A stretch of DNA of 64,000 nt from Alitta virens (lineage: Eukaryota; Annelida; Polychaeta; Phyllodocida; Nereididae): NCBI GenBank assembly GCA_932294295.1, contig OW028575.1, positions 15,690,058-15,754,057 on the forward strand, read 5' to 3'. The position numbers and the translations under genes were made by a program. The notes beneath the pieces were generated by a model. It was not told the origin of the DNA, ran no database searches, and saw only the letters and a list, made by a program, of their open reading frames with translations. Numbering within the stretch: the stretch's first letter is position 1; each line of letters opens with the position of its first letter. Below are positions 13,957 to 26,659 of this stretch, piece by piece.

Positions 13957-13974
13957 TGACGTCATTTGACGTCA
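13957..13974. promoter_or_regulatory. Tandem pair of perfect CREs
   Basis: TGACGTCA at 13957-13964 and again at 13967-13974, 10 bp apart from start to start, placing both on the same helical face. Confidence 0.45.
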
Positions 13975-14831
13975 AATGGCATCGTCTGCCAAATGTCGTC
14001 GGATGAACACAGACACTTTCCTCAACTGACAAAAAGAGGAAAGGCTTTGATATTGCAGTAAAAATGCTTGAAAGTAATTGCGAGTATTGTCAAAAAGTGA
14101 AGGGGTTCACCCGTGCTCTAATAGGCTGAGCCAAAGCCCCAGATTTCATCAATGGCACACAGTGGAGGCACACTCGCTTCCAGCCTCGTAAAGGCATGAA
14201 ATTGTATCTTAAAGTGAAGAAAGGGATTCCTCAAGTGAGGTATATATGGTGGCAATATACTCATTCCTCCTAGTGGCTAATGTCCCAGTAATGCTGATAG
14301 TCCAAGGGGTTGAAATTCCAGTCATTTGTAAGTCAGTGTTTGAAAAAATGAGGCTGGAAATTGGCTGAGTGCTGGCAGGCAAATGAGGCATGTTAATGAA
14401 GATGAGGCTTGTAAATCGCTCGTCCAAAAAAAGCCCTCTGGCTTGCCACCCAGGGCGAAGTGTCAAGGTCCAACCACAGCCTAATGGCCCCAGAGATAGT
14501 CCACTCATATCAGGTTAGACCACGGAGGTCCCTGTCCACTCTGAACAACTCCTGACCACTCCTGGAGTCACTTCGTAGACAATTATGAAGCCCAATTATA
14601 TGAGAAATGACCTGAGGTCACTTGCCAATTGTTTCAGTAAGCACTGGTCTAAACTTGGATGAAATAGAGAACCAGTTCTTCCAAGGTCTAAACATTCAGG
14701 CTGCCCTCTCAAGGAAAAAGCAGAGCTTTATTGGCATTCACTATATGAGAAATGTTGCATAAAACTCAATATACCGTTTTGATGAGGGTAATCAGTAGAT
14801 ATTAGTTATATTGCAACTGCACCCCAGCTGG

Positions 14832-14925
14832 CAGATAGCATTCCAAATCGTATTGACGTCGGCGCGATGACGGCAACGTCAAAACGATGTAGAAAGGACG
14901 ATGGCCCGATTTGGAATGCTATCTG
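14832..14925. repeat. Inverted repeat with 19-bp perfect arms
   Basis: CAGATAGCATTCCAAATCG (14832-14850) is the exact reverse complement of 14907-14925. A second inverted pair (TTGACGT / ACGTCAA) is nested inside. The total length of about 94 bp suggests a small MITE or structured RNA. There is no clear target-site duplication. Confidence 0.75.
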
Positions 14926-15772
14926 GACCTAATTAATATATCAAGGATTGTCCTCAACTATGCCAATTAATAGTAGTCAATTGTGCAATAAAGATGTTTC
15001 AGTGACCATGGCTTTAACAGACAGCCAGATCAATACTAAAAACAAGATCATGTAGATTTCATCCTGTCTCTGGGTTTTTCTGTTCAAACAGTAAGTCTGC
15101 AGAGAAAGTGTCTTCTTAGTTTACATACAAACAGTAATTGGAGTTGGGATGAGACACACCTAAGACATGTACTACTTATGCAATAAATATTAAATATAGA
15201 GTACCAGCTCCCTTCATTATTCAATGTATCTTGCGCTGAACAGGTCACCATTTAAACAACATCCTGAGTCTTGACCACTGGTCAAATGTGTTGAACATGG
15301 TTGCAGCCTCTGGCTATTTCTTCTCATCTTTCTGTCTCAAACATGAAACTTGTTCACATATACCCTCACATTGCTATCTGCTTACATGGGCACAAGTGAA
15401 TTGCCCCTCGCGAGATGAAGTCCCATTGACTTCTTGTCATGACCGAGTGAAAAGTGGATCTAGTTAAGAGTATCATTACAAATAAGGGACAAGGATTGGC
15501 TTACATTCAAATGGAAACATCTGGCTTGGCCATTTATGCACTGCAGTATTTGAATCTTGCCCCAAAATATTTCTTACTGGCTGTTCTCTGTCGAAATTGA
15601 ACTCGCTGGACTGGAAGGGCAAGATGTTGTGCAATGAACGTCTCTGATTAGGCTGTTGGGCCTAGGATGAATTAGAGATTATCCAAGGTTAAACGAATCA
15701 GGAAACTGTCATTTTGACTACCTTTTAGACTAACTTTCAGACAATTTAATTTACTTCAAAACGTTTTGTCTA

Positions 15773-15839
15773 CAAAAAGAAAGAAAGCAAGAAAGCAAGA
15801 GAGCAAGAAAGAAAGCAAGCAAGAAAAAAAGAAACAAAA
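15773..15839 (+). repeat. (GAAA/GCAA)n purine-rich microsatellite
   Basis: AAGAAAGCAAG-type units on the plus strand. Confidence 0.9.
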
Positions 15840-16302
15840 GACAATCTGCCAGAGTTTGGTTGGCATGTAGTCCACGCCACTTGAATAATATGTTATGTCC
15901 TCACAACTAACCACTCCACAAACCTGGACATGTTTTTGTCCAACCAAAGTTGTCAACCATGACGATGATAATATTCGAGCACAATTATCAAGAATTTGCT
16001 ACACTGAAATTGTTGTTCCGAAAGTTGCAACTGAAGCACTATGCCCCTATGGGCATTATTGGGCAATTGTGTTTTGTGATGCGGTCTATTACGCAATAGA
16101 AGCATGCCATCATGAGATCATGGCAGGAGAGATAGTAGATCTCTTTGTAGTCAGAGAGAACAAACACGAGTGTTAATTCTGCAATTTATGGATGAAAAGA
16201 TGGCGAGATGAAACAATTAGAAGGTGGTATGGGATGCTGACAGGGGTGATGGTCCAGCAGTGGCCCGATGATGGAAGTGTGAGAATGACAGAGTCAAAAG
16301 CT

Positions 16303-16333
16303 TCAAGGTCAAAGGGGACAATTGACAAGGTCA
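16303..16333 (+). promoter_or_regulatory. Paired ERR/NR5A-type sites
   Basis: TCAAGGTCA at 16303-16311, a perfect monomeric nuclear-receptor site, and ACAAGGTCA at 16325-16333, 22 bp apart (two helical turns). Each is followed by AAGG. Confidence 0.4.
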
Positions 16334-16669
16334 AAGGAACACCACTGTCAAGTCACTTTGTCCACACTCCCCCAGGTGCAGCCTCCATGAAATCATAAAG
16401 TACTTCAATTAAAGTCAATCTTTTAATCCCCAGCATGCAGTGTTAACCTGAGCCGCCAGGGGTCTTTGATCCTACCATCTGATTGTTCTCTGGGCATTGT
16501 TCAAGTAATTGTCCTCTACGTCACTGGAGCGCGCAAGTCGCGTGGAACCACGCGTGGCTGTTGGGACCAGGCGTCATGGAAGACTGATTTCAACCTCACT
16601 CCAAAACTCTCATCAAAACGGCCCTCTACATGAATATTTGATGCACCTAATCAACCCCAGCATCCAGAC

Positions 16670-16755
16670 TTAATTAAAGCCCACAGAGGGTTAATTAAAC
16701 ACCCTTTTCACTTAATTGTATTTCAAGCCTCACAAACTTTTTAATTTGATTCCTT
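16670..16755. promoter_or_regulatory. Homeodomain-site cluster
   Basis: TTAATTAAAG (16670), GTTAATTAAAC (about 16690), CTTAATTG (about 16711, NK-type) and TTTAATTTGATT (about 16739) lie within 85 bp. TAATCAACCCC lies just upstream. Confidence 0.35.
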
Positions 16756-19700
16756 CTCATGTCAAAAAGCTACAGCCGACCAAAGTATGACACCGTCATG
16801 CACAGTTTTCTTTCTGATCTTTTTAGTTTTTTGTTCACTACAAAATTAGTTAGAGTCCTTCATCTGACTTAGTGAACAAAACCACAAAAGCATGGAAGTT
16901 ACTTCACCAGGTCTGGTCAAAGCAATTCAATAAATTGAGAAAGGCTCATCATGCAAGCACTTTAGCATTTTACTAGATGAATTTATCTGTCTGAGACTAT
17001 GGTCACAGGTAGATATGTATTGATATAAACTAGGGTATTAAAATGTGATAGGCATCGTAGTGGACAAACCTTTCTCCCAGGATTACAATACTCTAGTATC
17101 AGTAAATGGTTAGACTGCTAGTTGCCTATAAACAAGGACGTCCTTGCTATAAACAAGTCCTTTGGGAAATACATGGGCACAAGAGCATTGTTAAAATGAA
17201 CTGTTAAGCAATTGAAGGACCTTTGATCAAAAGTGTTGAGCAAGGGAATTCGGGTGCGAATGAGTCGTGTGGCTATTACGAAACCTTTGATCAGAATTAT
17301 TTTGCAAGAGTGACACTAGAGGGTGTGTCTCAAGAATTTCTAATTGGTTTGCAGGTCAGTCGGGGGTCCTGGGGATACTGTCAGCCTCACTTAAAATCTG
17401 TATAGATGGTTTTCCAGTATGTACTCAACGTACACTCTAGCTAAGAACCCTCCTTGGGCTCTAATGGGCCTTGACGATGCTTTTCTCTCCTTCTCCTTCT
17501 TTTGGAAACGCCTGCTTCTTTGATCTTTTGGGTGCCGTTTGGCGGAAGCACCATAGCTACCAAAGCGACCCCAGCGGGAGACCCGAACAGCAATCAGTGA
17601 GGCGCCTGGCGGCAAAGGTGTGAATGACTGGGCTGAACCTTCCTTCTTTCTTGGACTGAGCGTCTGCCTTTCATCCATCCCACCGCTCCCCTGCCCAGAA
17701 TGGAGGAATAAAGAATCAAAAGATGAGGACATTCATTTGGCACCTCGTTATAATGCATAAATCATGAAGTTAATATTCACCTCACCCATCCATGAAAGGT
17801 CAGGAGAAAACTGAAATTAGTCCTAACGACTTGACGCCTGCAGGGGTCCTGGGTGAAAGCAAATTCTTTGAATTATGTTCAAAAGTTCAGGTTAATGTGA
17901 AGAAAAAGAGTAAAGAGCTCTGTGCAAGCGAGTGAAGTAAATTTATGTACAGTACATTTGAGGTGGAATAATTTAAATTGAATGGCAGTTTAATATACAG
18001 GGATTTCTTGAAAGAGATATTATGCACATTCACTTTGTAAGGGAGTTAATTACGCTGTAAAATACTCCTGACTACACAGTGATTTCTCTTTGAAATATAT
18101 TCACTGTACATACATAGAAAAAAAAGAAGGGAAACTGACACCTTTTTAAGTAACTAATGGTCGCATGACAAGATTATAAACGTAAACAAATGACCAACCA
18201 TGCTGTTGAATCTCAAGGTGATTCCAGATCAAATATCTCCTTCAGAGGGAAGAAAGTAATCCTATTAGCGCATATCACAAAAAACTATGGCTATTTAGGA
18301 TGATTATCTGATTATCAGACTGATAGAGACACAGTGATTGCAATCCGTGGATCTGTTTATGGTAGCCAGAAGGACGTCCATTTATCCACCTTTCATCTAT
18401 GAGTAATTTGTCTGATAGGATTCTTAATTGGTCCAATTAAATGTAATACTATGCCACTTAAGTATCTCTACTGCTGACCCAAGAGCACTGATACCGTGTA
18501 AATTAGGACTATATGCATTAAGAGCTTTCTTTTTGTTTGATCAAAATGTCTAGACATCAAGATCGCCAGTCTTAAGGTTCGAATGACCTTAATTAACAAA
18601 GTTAATGTTCTGTGGTTTATGGTTTACTTTCTCACCTTGAAAAACAAATTTTCATTTGAATCGTGCTGTCAAAAAGCGCTAAATATTGGATGGCAAGGAA
18701 TTAAATATCGCGTTTATGAATCGAGTAAAACTCTATGTTGGACTCTCCATCCTCCATTAGTTATATTGAAACGTCACAAAGGGAGAAAAGCTTGGTTTTA
18801 CAGAAAGAAACAAAAAAACTTTGATTGGACAATTTAACTTTTTTTCGATCCAATATGAATTTTTATATACAATATAACTTTTGCCTAATACAACCATTCT
18901 GTCCGATAAAAAGTTTTCATGTGGACTATAAGTTTTCAATCCAATATCATAAAATATTGGTATGAATAGAGAGATATGACTGGACAAACAAATTTCATTG
19001 GAGAACCCAGAAGTTCTATTCAAGGATGTGTAATCGAAGGCAGAATAAACATGAGTCCTTCTTGTGTAGTAGAAATCTTAAGTTATGGTCATTTAGGCTC
19101 ATACACAAAAAATTTGGCTTAAGCCTATGTTGTTTTCAATCGAATGTTTTATTTATGACATATTTGCTGTTGCTTAACACCAGAAACTTCGGCACTTCAA
19201 GGACCGTATCTCTCTTAACCTTTTTTGTGTGAATTATTCATTTCAATAGCTGACTGAAGCATGAATGTAAGTGACACCTAGTAGTTAATGTTTACTCACA
19301 AAAAGTGAAAGCAAGTCACGCGGCGCGAGATTTGAGCTTGCTTGGTACGAGACCAAAGCGTGACTTGTCAACATGGCGGTGTTTGGAGCGAGGAGTCTTT
19401 GAGAAAGACTTCATTCAGATCTTATTCAAGTCATCACGGCGGCTGTATCGCTTGCCAAACTCACATATGTATATGTCGACTTAGAAACTGATATGACATT
19501 TTATACAGGAAGGCATGAGAGTATGAAGCGGACATCAGTGAGTGACAGAAGACCTTTGAAGGCCCTCGTGCAACCAACATCCCACAATCAAATGCCCTTC
19601 AAGAACTGTTTGGATGAGGAAACCCAACTCCAGACCTCCTGACAAAGCCCTTTGACAATTGTCCATGCGCTGGGCCTTTGAAGTGGACATCCGATCGACC

Positions 19701-19854
19701 CTGAGCTGCATGGCTGACCTCTGGTCATAGCCCTATTTTCCAGTGTCCATCCAGCCTTTTTTTGCTCACTCTCTCCTTCAAACGCTACGTTTGACCTTTC
19801 AAGATTCAAGTGCTGCAAATTGAGGTTTTGTTCAGTTGGTTGTGGGTGATGAGA
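16756..19854. other. Gene-free stretch
   Basis: No supportable exon. A GC-richer islet at 17.43-17.72 kb has an open minus-strand frame of 113 codons but low-complexity basic content and no splice or domain support. A CpG islet at 19.32-19.45 kb contains a YY1-type site. Confidence 0.35.
19370..19380 (+). promoter_or_regulatory. YY1/PHO-type site
   Basis: AACATGGCGGT within a CpG-rich islet. It is one of six ATGGCG-core sites between 19.3 and 31.4 kb. Confidence 0.35.
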
Positions 19855-20190
19855 CGAATTTCATTTACGGTTAGTTTCATTAAAAACGGCCTGTCAAATT
19901 AAACCTAGACAAAGCTAGACAACTTGTGCTGTACGATGCTACCTGCCACTAAACAGAACTGTCTGGTTAAAGCTGGCTACTCAAAGCCGGATCTAAAGGT
20001 ACATATTTATGAAATATTAGATACATTTTTTACATTTACTAAGGTTTATATTTTTTGGTGTAAGCCAACTATAAGCCAGGAGTAGACAGAATCAGCCAGT
20101 TATACCTACAGCCAGGAATAAGATGCTACAGCTGTATAGAGTCGACTGTATTTTATGAAACTATCGGTATGTATTTCCTTGTGCAGTCTA
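19855..20190 (-). repeat. Dispersed repeat family R, copy 2
   Basis: An inverted relative of 9345-9725: TTTCATTAAAAACGG, CTAGACAAAGCTAGACAACTT, GCCACTAAACAGAACTGTCTGG and TATAAGCCAGGAGTAGACAGA. It lacks roughly 60 bp of the middle seen in copy 1. Confidence 0.75.
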
Positions 20191-23100
20191 ATTCATGGTA
20201 GTATGATAATTGAGCTGTCATCCATGAGCAAAAACTCAAATGGAAACCCGAAGCAGCATTACTAAAAATACTTTCTTTGAATGTCATGAGTTTTAAATAA
20301 TTTCATAAAAGGTGTATCCTAATTAAACAATACTTTATACACATGATATGTACAAGGGGTCACAAGTCAGGAAAGGTTCTACAGTGACCACTGGCCAGGT
20401 ACCTCTGAACATTGTAGTGGACAACAGCAGACCATTAGTGGTTGTCAATCACTTGCCAATGCAGATTACTCCTTTCTTAGATCCCTCTTGCTGTGGTCAC
20501 CATGTGGTCATTCTTTGGTCATTCTGCATTTAACTGACATGAAAAGTTCTCCGCACTCCCTGTCAGTCCCCGCTTTTGTCCAGTTAGGAATTTCCGGCAC
20601 AAGAAGGAAGCCTTGTTGAAAAATTATAATGGACAAGCAAAACGGTCATTTTGAGAGGTCAGGCAGGGTCAAGGGTTAAATGGCATCCTCACTTTCAAGT
20701 TTGGCCAAAAGAAAAAAAAAAAAAATACTGGAGCAAAGGTGAATAAGGGAAGTTTGCTCCAGAGAGGATTAAACCCCCCCCCCCCCCAAAAAAAAATATA
20801 TTTTTTTAAATCAAGAAAGGTCCCCGCCAATCCCCTGTAATTTTGGTCATAAAAACAGTAATAATATACTTATCATATTTTAGCTTTTGTCATTTCGTAA
20901 AACATAGATTTAATAATGCATGCTAAGAACAACCATGGGGACTGATACAACACTGCCAATTAGCAAGCAAAACTCAGAATAGCGTTAAATGTTGGAAACG
21001 TTGGGTTAGTGAACCTTTTCATTATTTAATGGTATAATCAATTAACCTTCTTGATTTTGCTGAAATGCATTTCCATTAGGGGCAGAGGGGGTGGTGAAGG
21101 GAACACCAGTAATATCGAGTTCAATGGCTCTTGTGGGGCACAGGGTCACCGAGTGGCGGGGGAAGTGACCCCTCAGCCTATTAAGGGATGAAAGACAATG
21201 GGAGATGGACATGTCACGTGTCCATCATTCTATTGTTTACTCAGCAACTCAGTCGTTTGTTCTGCCAGATGAGTCGTGGTCATGTGCCCCAGGTCTCTCT
21301 AAGCCCTTTCAACTTGATATGCTGCCTTTAATTAATTGTAGAGATGGCCAGTGGAGTGGCCTTGATGAGCCAAAGGGTGTCCACAAGCCCCCACAAGGGT
21401 ACCACTAGGGTGGCCATCAAACTGCTCTTCAGTATCTTTGCACTAGTTTCACACTCTGAGTGGGTTTTATTTCAGGCTCAATGAGTTTTTTGCTCCACTT
21501 GTAGAAGTTTCACTTTGATATTTTGAAGATTAGCAGTATCTCAGAGTATTTTGCAACAACTTGATACATGTGTCAGCTTTTCATCCTGGTACCAGTCCAT
21601 TTGAGTGGTTTTTGTACAGTAAAAATTATTGACAATTGGCAAATCATAGACAGTCATTGTGTTATGTCTTTTAAAAGAGGGATGAAAAATAAAGCGTCTT
21701 ACAATTTTGGCTCGTTTCTGCATGTTGAAAAAAAACAAGCTGTGATTTTGAAAAAGGTTCCATGTAAGCAGAACCCTCACTCAACAGTGTCAGGAGGGAC
21801 CAGGTTTAATATTTTAATGATTTTAATGATAACAAATAACAACGAAAGGATGGGTGAAATAAAGTGCCTTGTCTTGTGGCACTTTTTTTTCAAACTTAAG
21901 GGCAGCCCACCGGCATAGCCTTAAGGCAAAAATGTGTAGTTCACTTTTTGAAATGGCGTGCTTTGGGGTGTAAGTGAGCAGTGGGGGCAATTTTCAGGGG
22001 TTAGGGGTAACCATTAGCAAATTTCGCCCTGGAATCAGGGACCAATTTTAGGGCACATCATGGCCATTTGCCTCTCAAACAAATGCCAAAATGGCGGCCC
22101 ATCATCTCTAAGTCTCGGTCACGCGAGATCTGAGATTGGTGTCTCTGTCTCTTGCAGTTCATCTGCCCGGAATTTGGCGCTCTGGCCAATTAGAGGGGGC
22201 ATCAGCACCTATTAGATGGCAACTGTCTATTCCAACATCTTCATGATACCCACAATACCGTGAAATTTTGGTCCTCTCCCTTTTCACCTAGCTCAACAGT
22301 AAAAACTGCCTCATGTCAAAATCTACTTAGAACAGGCACATCCAGCACAAAAATGGCCTCTAAAGTGCAAGGGTAATAAAACTATGACAAAATAGTCTAC
22401 CAATTAACACATAAGTTGCACAAAGATAAAGTTATGGACACAATTGAATGTGATGTCAGTCAGTGCATTGCTTGCAAATCATGCAAAGTCGTACTTCATG
22501 CAGAACTGGACTGTAGTAGTGTTCACTTTTGAATGAAGTATTTGAAGTGCTGAACACGAAATTTGTTAAACTGAAAGAACAAAGGACAAATAAAGGCAGA
22601 TCAATCACTGACCACAAACAAAACTATAAAAAACAATAATGAGTTTGTGGCACAAAGACTCGCAAAGTACAAAGACATCAGTGAATGTTAGCGATTGTTT
22701 TGGAATTTTTTTCTGTTAATGGATGACAATATTCGTCTGAATAAGTCCATTATTGTTCTGGAGAGGTGCTGAGTTTGTGCCAAACTTGCCTCTTAATTGA
22801 AGCCTTTGAATGGCCCCCACCTGCAGCCTGTGCCCCCGTCTATGGCTTAATTGCATGATGGCCCTAGACCCCACTGTTTTGCGGTGTTTGTGGCCATGAC
22901 TTTTGGCCCGATGAGGAAACTCACTTAGCTGGTTTAATTTGATGAGTTTGGTGACCCTGCAGCACTTCAGCTGCATCTACTCTCCACCAATACTATGGAG
23001 CACTGTGCCATCAGGAATATAAACTGTAACATGGCACCAGTAGCATCCATTTTACTTAAATTGTTACTGAACAGTTTCCAGGTATACATTTTGAATTTGG

Positions 23101-24650
23101 AGCAAAAATCCAACATTGAAGAGGCTCTACATTTACATAACACAAACTTGGATAAACTATACCAAGCCACCAAGAAAGTATATGCTACATGTATAGATGT
23201 AAGTTATCTGTAATAGCAGCAGATTATAAAGACTTTACAAAAAGGACATTGTCCAACATGGTTAGACGAAGCCACAGTTTGTTGATTTATGAAATGACCA
23301 AGATATATATCATTAATTTCTGCTTAACTGATTTCTTTCAAAATTGCCACTGGACATCACTGGTTGAAATTTATTGACTCACTGGAATGACTGGGCTGAA
23401 CATTTCTTCACAACTTGTTTGATATTTATTGCCTTTTTATGAAGTCTTTGAAGCTCGTGATTTCTCTTAAATCAGTCGGGGTGCTTGGGCAACCCATGAA
23501 AAGTGTTACATGGTCAGATGGCTCTTTGAATGGGGGTGTTAAGCAGTGGATCCTGTGTCATTATTCTGCAAATCTGCAACATTATGCCCCTTACCCTGCA
23601 GATTATAACAAATGGTCCAAGATTCAATTAGGAGAACTACTGGAGCCTGGGCCACCTGTTGCTGGGTTTGTAAGATCCCTTGGGATGGTCCGTCGCCCCT
23701 ATGTCTCCCTTCTCCCTAAATACTAGTGACCCCTATGCAAGAAAATAGCAAGACATGTGCCATCCAATTATCCTATGAGATTGGCTTCTTTGTCGACTTT
23801 TATTTATGTTTTTATTGTCCAACCATAGATCAACAAAAATAAATAAATAATGGATAAGAATAGATGGGAGGTTTGAGGTTTGGACCTCACACACTAAATA
23901 TCAATCTTCCTGGGGTGATCTATGTATGATAAAATAATGTCTGGGATATGTTAAGATCAGACTGGTAATGTGCGAATTGTGTATCACGGGCATGAGTATA
24001 GAATTTATTATAAAGTACAATGTCATCCATAATTTTGGAAACACCAACCATCTGTAGAAAAATATCCCTATATAAAGAATTAATGTCCAAAATGTTGTGG
24101 GCATTCTCAAAGTTTGGAGGGCAGTCTGACTGCACGAGATGGTCATTGCATAGTAGACCAATGCTGGTCATGTCTTGTCTGTATATGTGACTTGCATTGT
24201 GGTCACAAGTGATCAACACAGCAACCTGACTGATATCTAGAATTTCATTTGTAGAAATGAGTTTTGTTGAATACTTGGCAAACACTGACCCATAACATTA
24301 GGAGCTCCACAGGGGGCTGATGAGGACATTCAATGGAAGAATTTTTTAGTTGTTTGAAAGGACAAGTTACAAAGCGATGAGCCTAGAGATACAGAGGAGG
24401 TCACTGAAGTTCAGTTGGATGGGTAACCTGACCGTGTATGATGAGGGCCCAAAAAGCCTGCATGAATATGTGTGGCCAAGAGATTGCCAGATCAAAAGAT
24501 GCCCAATGATTGATGGCCAATGTCCACAAGCCAGTTGACACAGAGTCCAGTGTCAGTTGCCCAAGCAAACGCAAGAGCCATAGAGGCAAGGGTTTGCACC
24601 TCACCACAGAAACCCAGTTTTAACCGACCTCCTTTGAAGTATTATGTCAT
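20191..24650. other. Gene-free stretch with islets
   Basis: No supportable exon. Islets at about 21.1-21.4, 21.9-22.2, 22.76-22.97 and 23.5-23.7 kb. YY1-type sites at 21951-21958 (AAATGGCG) and 22089-22099 (AAAATGGCGGC). Poly(A) and poly(C) runs near 20.71-20.8 kb. Confidence 0.35.
22089..22099 (+). promoter_or_regulatory. YY1/PHO-type site
   Basis: AAAATGGCGGC, a full match to the AANATGGCGGC consensus. Confidence 0.4.
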
Positions 24651-24795
24651 TCTGCGCAAGCGCCTTCCACCAATAGCAGATCACCTTACATGGCACGCGC
24701 ACAGCACGCGCACCGGAAACATGATCCGACCAGTCGTTGGCGAACGTGATTTTACCAATGGCAGAAATGACGGCAAATACTAGCGCCCTCCATGT
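24651..24795. promoter_or_regulatory. Promoter-like CpG islet (NRF1, CCAAT, ETS, CTCF-like words)
   Basis: CTGCGCAAGCGCC (NRF1-like), two CCAAT words (ACCAATAG, ACCAATGG), GCACGCGCAC twice, CCGGAAAC (ETS-like) and TAGCGCCCTCC (CTCF-core-like on the minus strand). No exon with a start codon and donor could be attached to it. Confidence 0.3.
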
Positions 24796-24882
24796 AATTG
24801 TCCTTGGGCAAATGGTAATGAAGCCATTTCGTTGAGTTAGTGTCCAATTTGTGCTTTACCGTTTCGCAGGTCTTCTCAAACC

Positions 24883-24893
24883 AACATGGCGGC
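24883..24893 (+). promoter_or_regulatory. YY1/PHO-type site
   Basis: AACATGGCGGC, a full consensus match, about 100 bp after the promoter-like islet. Confidence 0.4.
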
Positions 24894-25626
24894 CCTCATT
24901 GCCATGGCAACTGGTTTGCAGGAGTTAAATCGCATTCAGTTTCTAACATGCTTATGCAAACTGCTTTCGGGGGGCCCTCTCTGGTGTCCTATTGTCACCC
25001 GACACCAGCCCAGCGCTCCTTTGATAGTTCGCCCCACTGCCCAACTGTTCCCTGCAACGCAAGATACCTTCAAAGGAATCACATAATTTACCTGTCAATT
25101 AACCATCCAGTTTGTCATTTTGTTTTGCCCTCGGCATACGCGCTTAACAAAAACCCATAGCTCATGGCTAAAAGAGAATATCTTTCGGCCAATCAAGGGA
25201 ACCTGGGCCTTCTTGGGTTTCCGATTAGGCCAGTACCAAGTGCTCCTTGCATTTATCATAACTCATTAAGCCCAGATCCGGTGTAAAAAGACATATCAGT
25301 TTGCTGGTGGACTCAGCATGAACCTTTTGACGTTGTTCGGAGGATGGTGTCTTTTGTACTTTTTGTCTCTAAGGCCTGTTAGAAATGGCCTCTGTCAGAA
25401 TCGTCCAAAGAGAGCTTCATGTCTCTTTGAATTTGCCCTCGGAGGTCAGGATGCTTGTGGCATGATGTTTATTTCACACTTGGTGTGTAATGCACTGTAT
25501 GTACGAGTGTCATGGTGGGTCTTGGGGTGTCATTTTTCCTCCTAAGACGCTCAAATTAGAGGCTCTCTCAGAGACACTAGCAAAGGTCTCGTTTCAAAGG
25601 GCAGAGGGCCAGTGTTGCGTGTGTGC

Positions 25627-25641
25627 CCTTGTCAAGCGCCC
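25627..25641 (-). promoter_or_regulatory. CTCF-core-like motif
   Basis: Reads TTAGAGGGCGCTT on the minus strand, matching the AGRGGGCGCT core. Related words on the same strand lie near 24.78, 31.51 and 42.24 kb. Confidence 0.3.
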
Positions 25642-26563
25642 TCTAATGCAATTTGCCAGCTTTTTCTCATTGATTGCCTTGAATCAAAGAAGTGTTGAAA
25701 AGACCGCCTCTTCCCCTGTCTTCTTGCTTCAGAGCCCCGTATCATTATGATTGCCCCTCTGATTACCAATGTTTGTCCAAGCTGCCTTGATTTAGAAGCC
25801 AAGGTGCCCTATGGGTGTCTAAGGGTGTCTAAGGACATAAGGGGTAGAGGTCAAGCAAGGGTGTGACCCCCATCAGGATTCCTGTTGAAATACCATTAAA
25901 ATAATTAAAAGGAAAAGGAAATGCCTTTTTATTAGCAAATTCATCTCTCGTGGTGAAATATTCAGATTCAAAATTTTGCTTTTGTGTTCCCGAGTGTGAA
26001 TTCATTACAAAGAGACTCAGCTTACTAATGACTTCATTTTTCTTGATATAAAAAGATGCTTGGGATAAGATGAAAGATACGAAGGCCGTGACAGGCACCT
26101 CTGAAGTTGGCTTCATTTTGGATGAGCACGTCAATCTTGTCACTTGACGTTTTGCTGTCCTGCAGTCATCATTGGGGGGGGGGGGGGGGATTTCTTTGGT
26201 CATCTTTGGAAAGTTTAAGGCTCATCTAAACGACTGTCATTCATTATTCATAAAAGGTCTCTTTCACAATGTATAGGCGGCTTATTTATTGGCCTATACC
26301 AAAGGTCGGCTCTCTACAAGTGTCCCTAGCTGAGAGGGGAAGGCCAATGAATGAAGGCAAAGAGCCGGTCTGGCTGCATTGTAAATCTTGCAGTATAATA
26401 AGCACGGGCTGTCTGGCCCTGGCTCTGCTGTCAGTGTCGATGTATATATGAGTGGGGGCGCCCCGGGCGGTGAAATCGTTAGTTCAGGCTGGTGGTCGCC
26501 ATGAATGGCCTTTGCCGGAGTGTCAGCCCGCCACACGGCCACACGTGCATGCCACAAGAATAA

Positions 26564-26589
26564 CAAACATGGCGTCCGCCGCCATCTTG
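26564..26589. promoter_or_regulatory. Back-to-back YY1/PHO-type sites
   Basis: AAACATGGCG on the plus strand and, a few bases on, GCCGCCATCTTG (a minus-strand site), in a CpG islet running about 26.44-26.66 kb. Confidence 0.4.
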
Positions 26590-26659
26590 ATTTCCGTCAC
26601 GCTCTACTGGCGCCTGTTGCCATAGCAGCCTGAGGGCCATAGAAAGCGCGCGACTCAAT

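Noticed and set aside
17391..17732. 113-codon minus-strand basic frame
   Set aside because: Composition reflects a GC/purine-rich islet; no family resemblance or splice sites.
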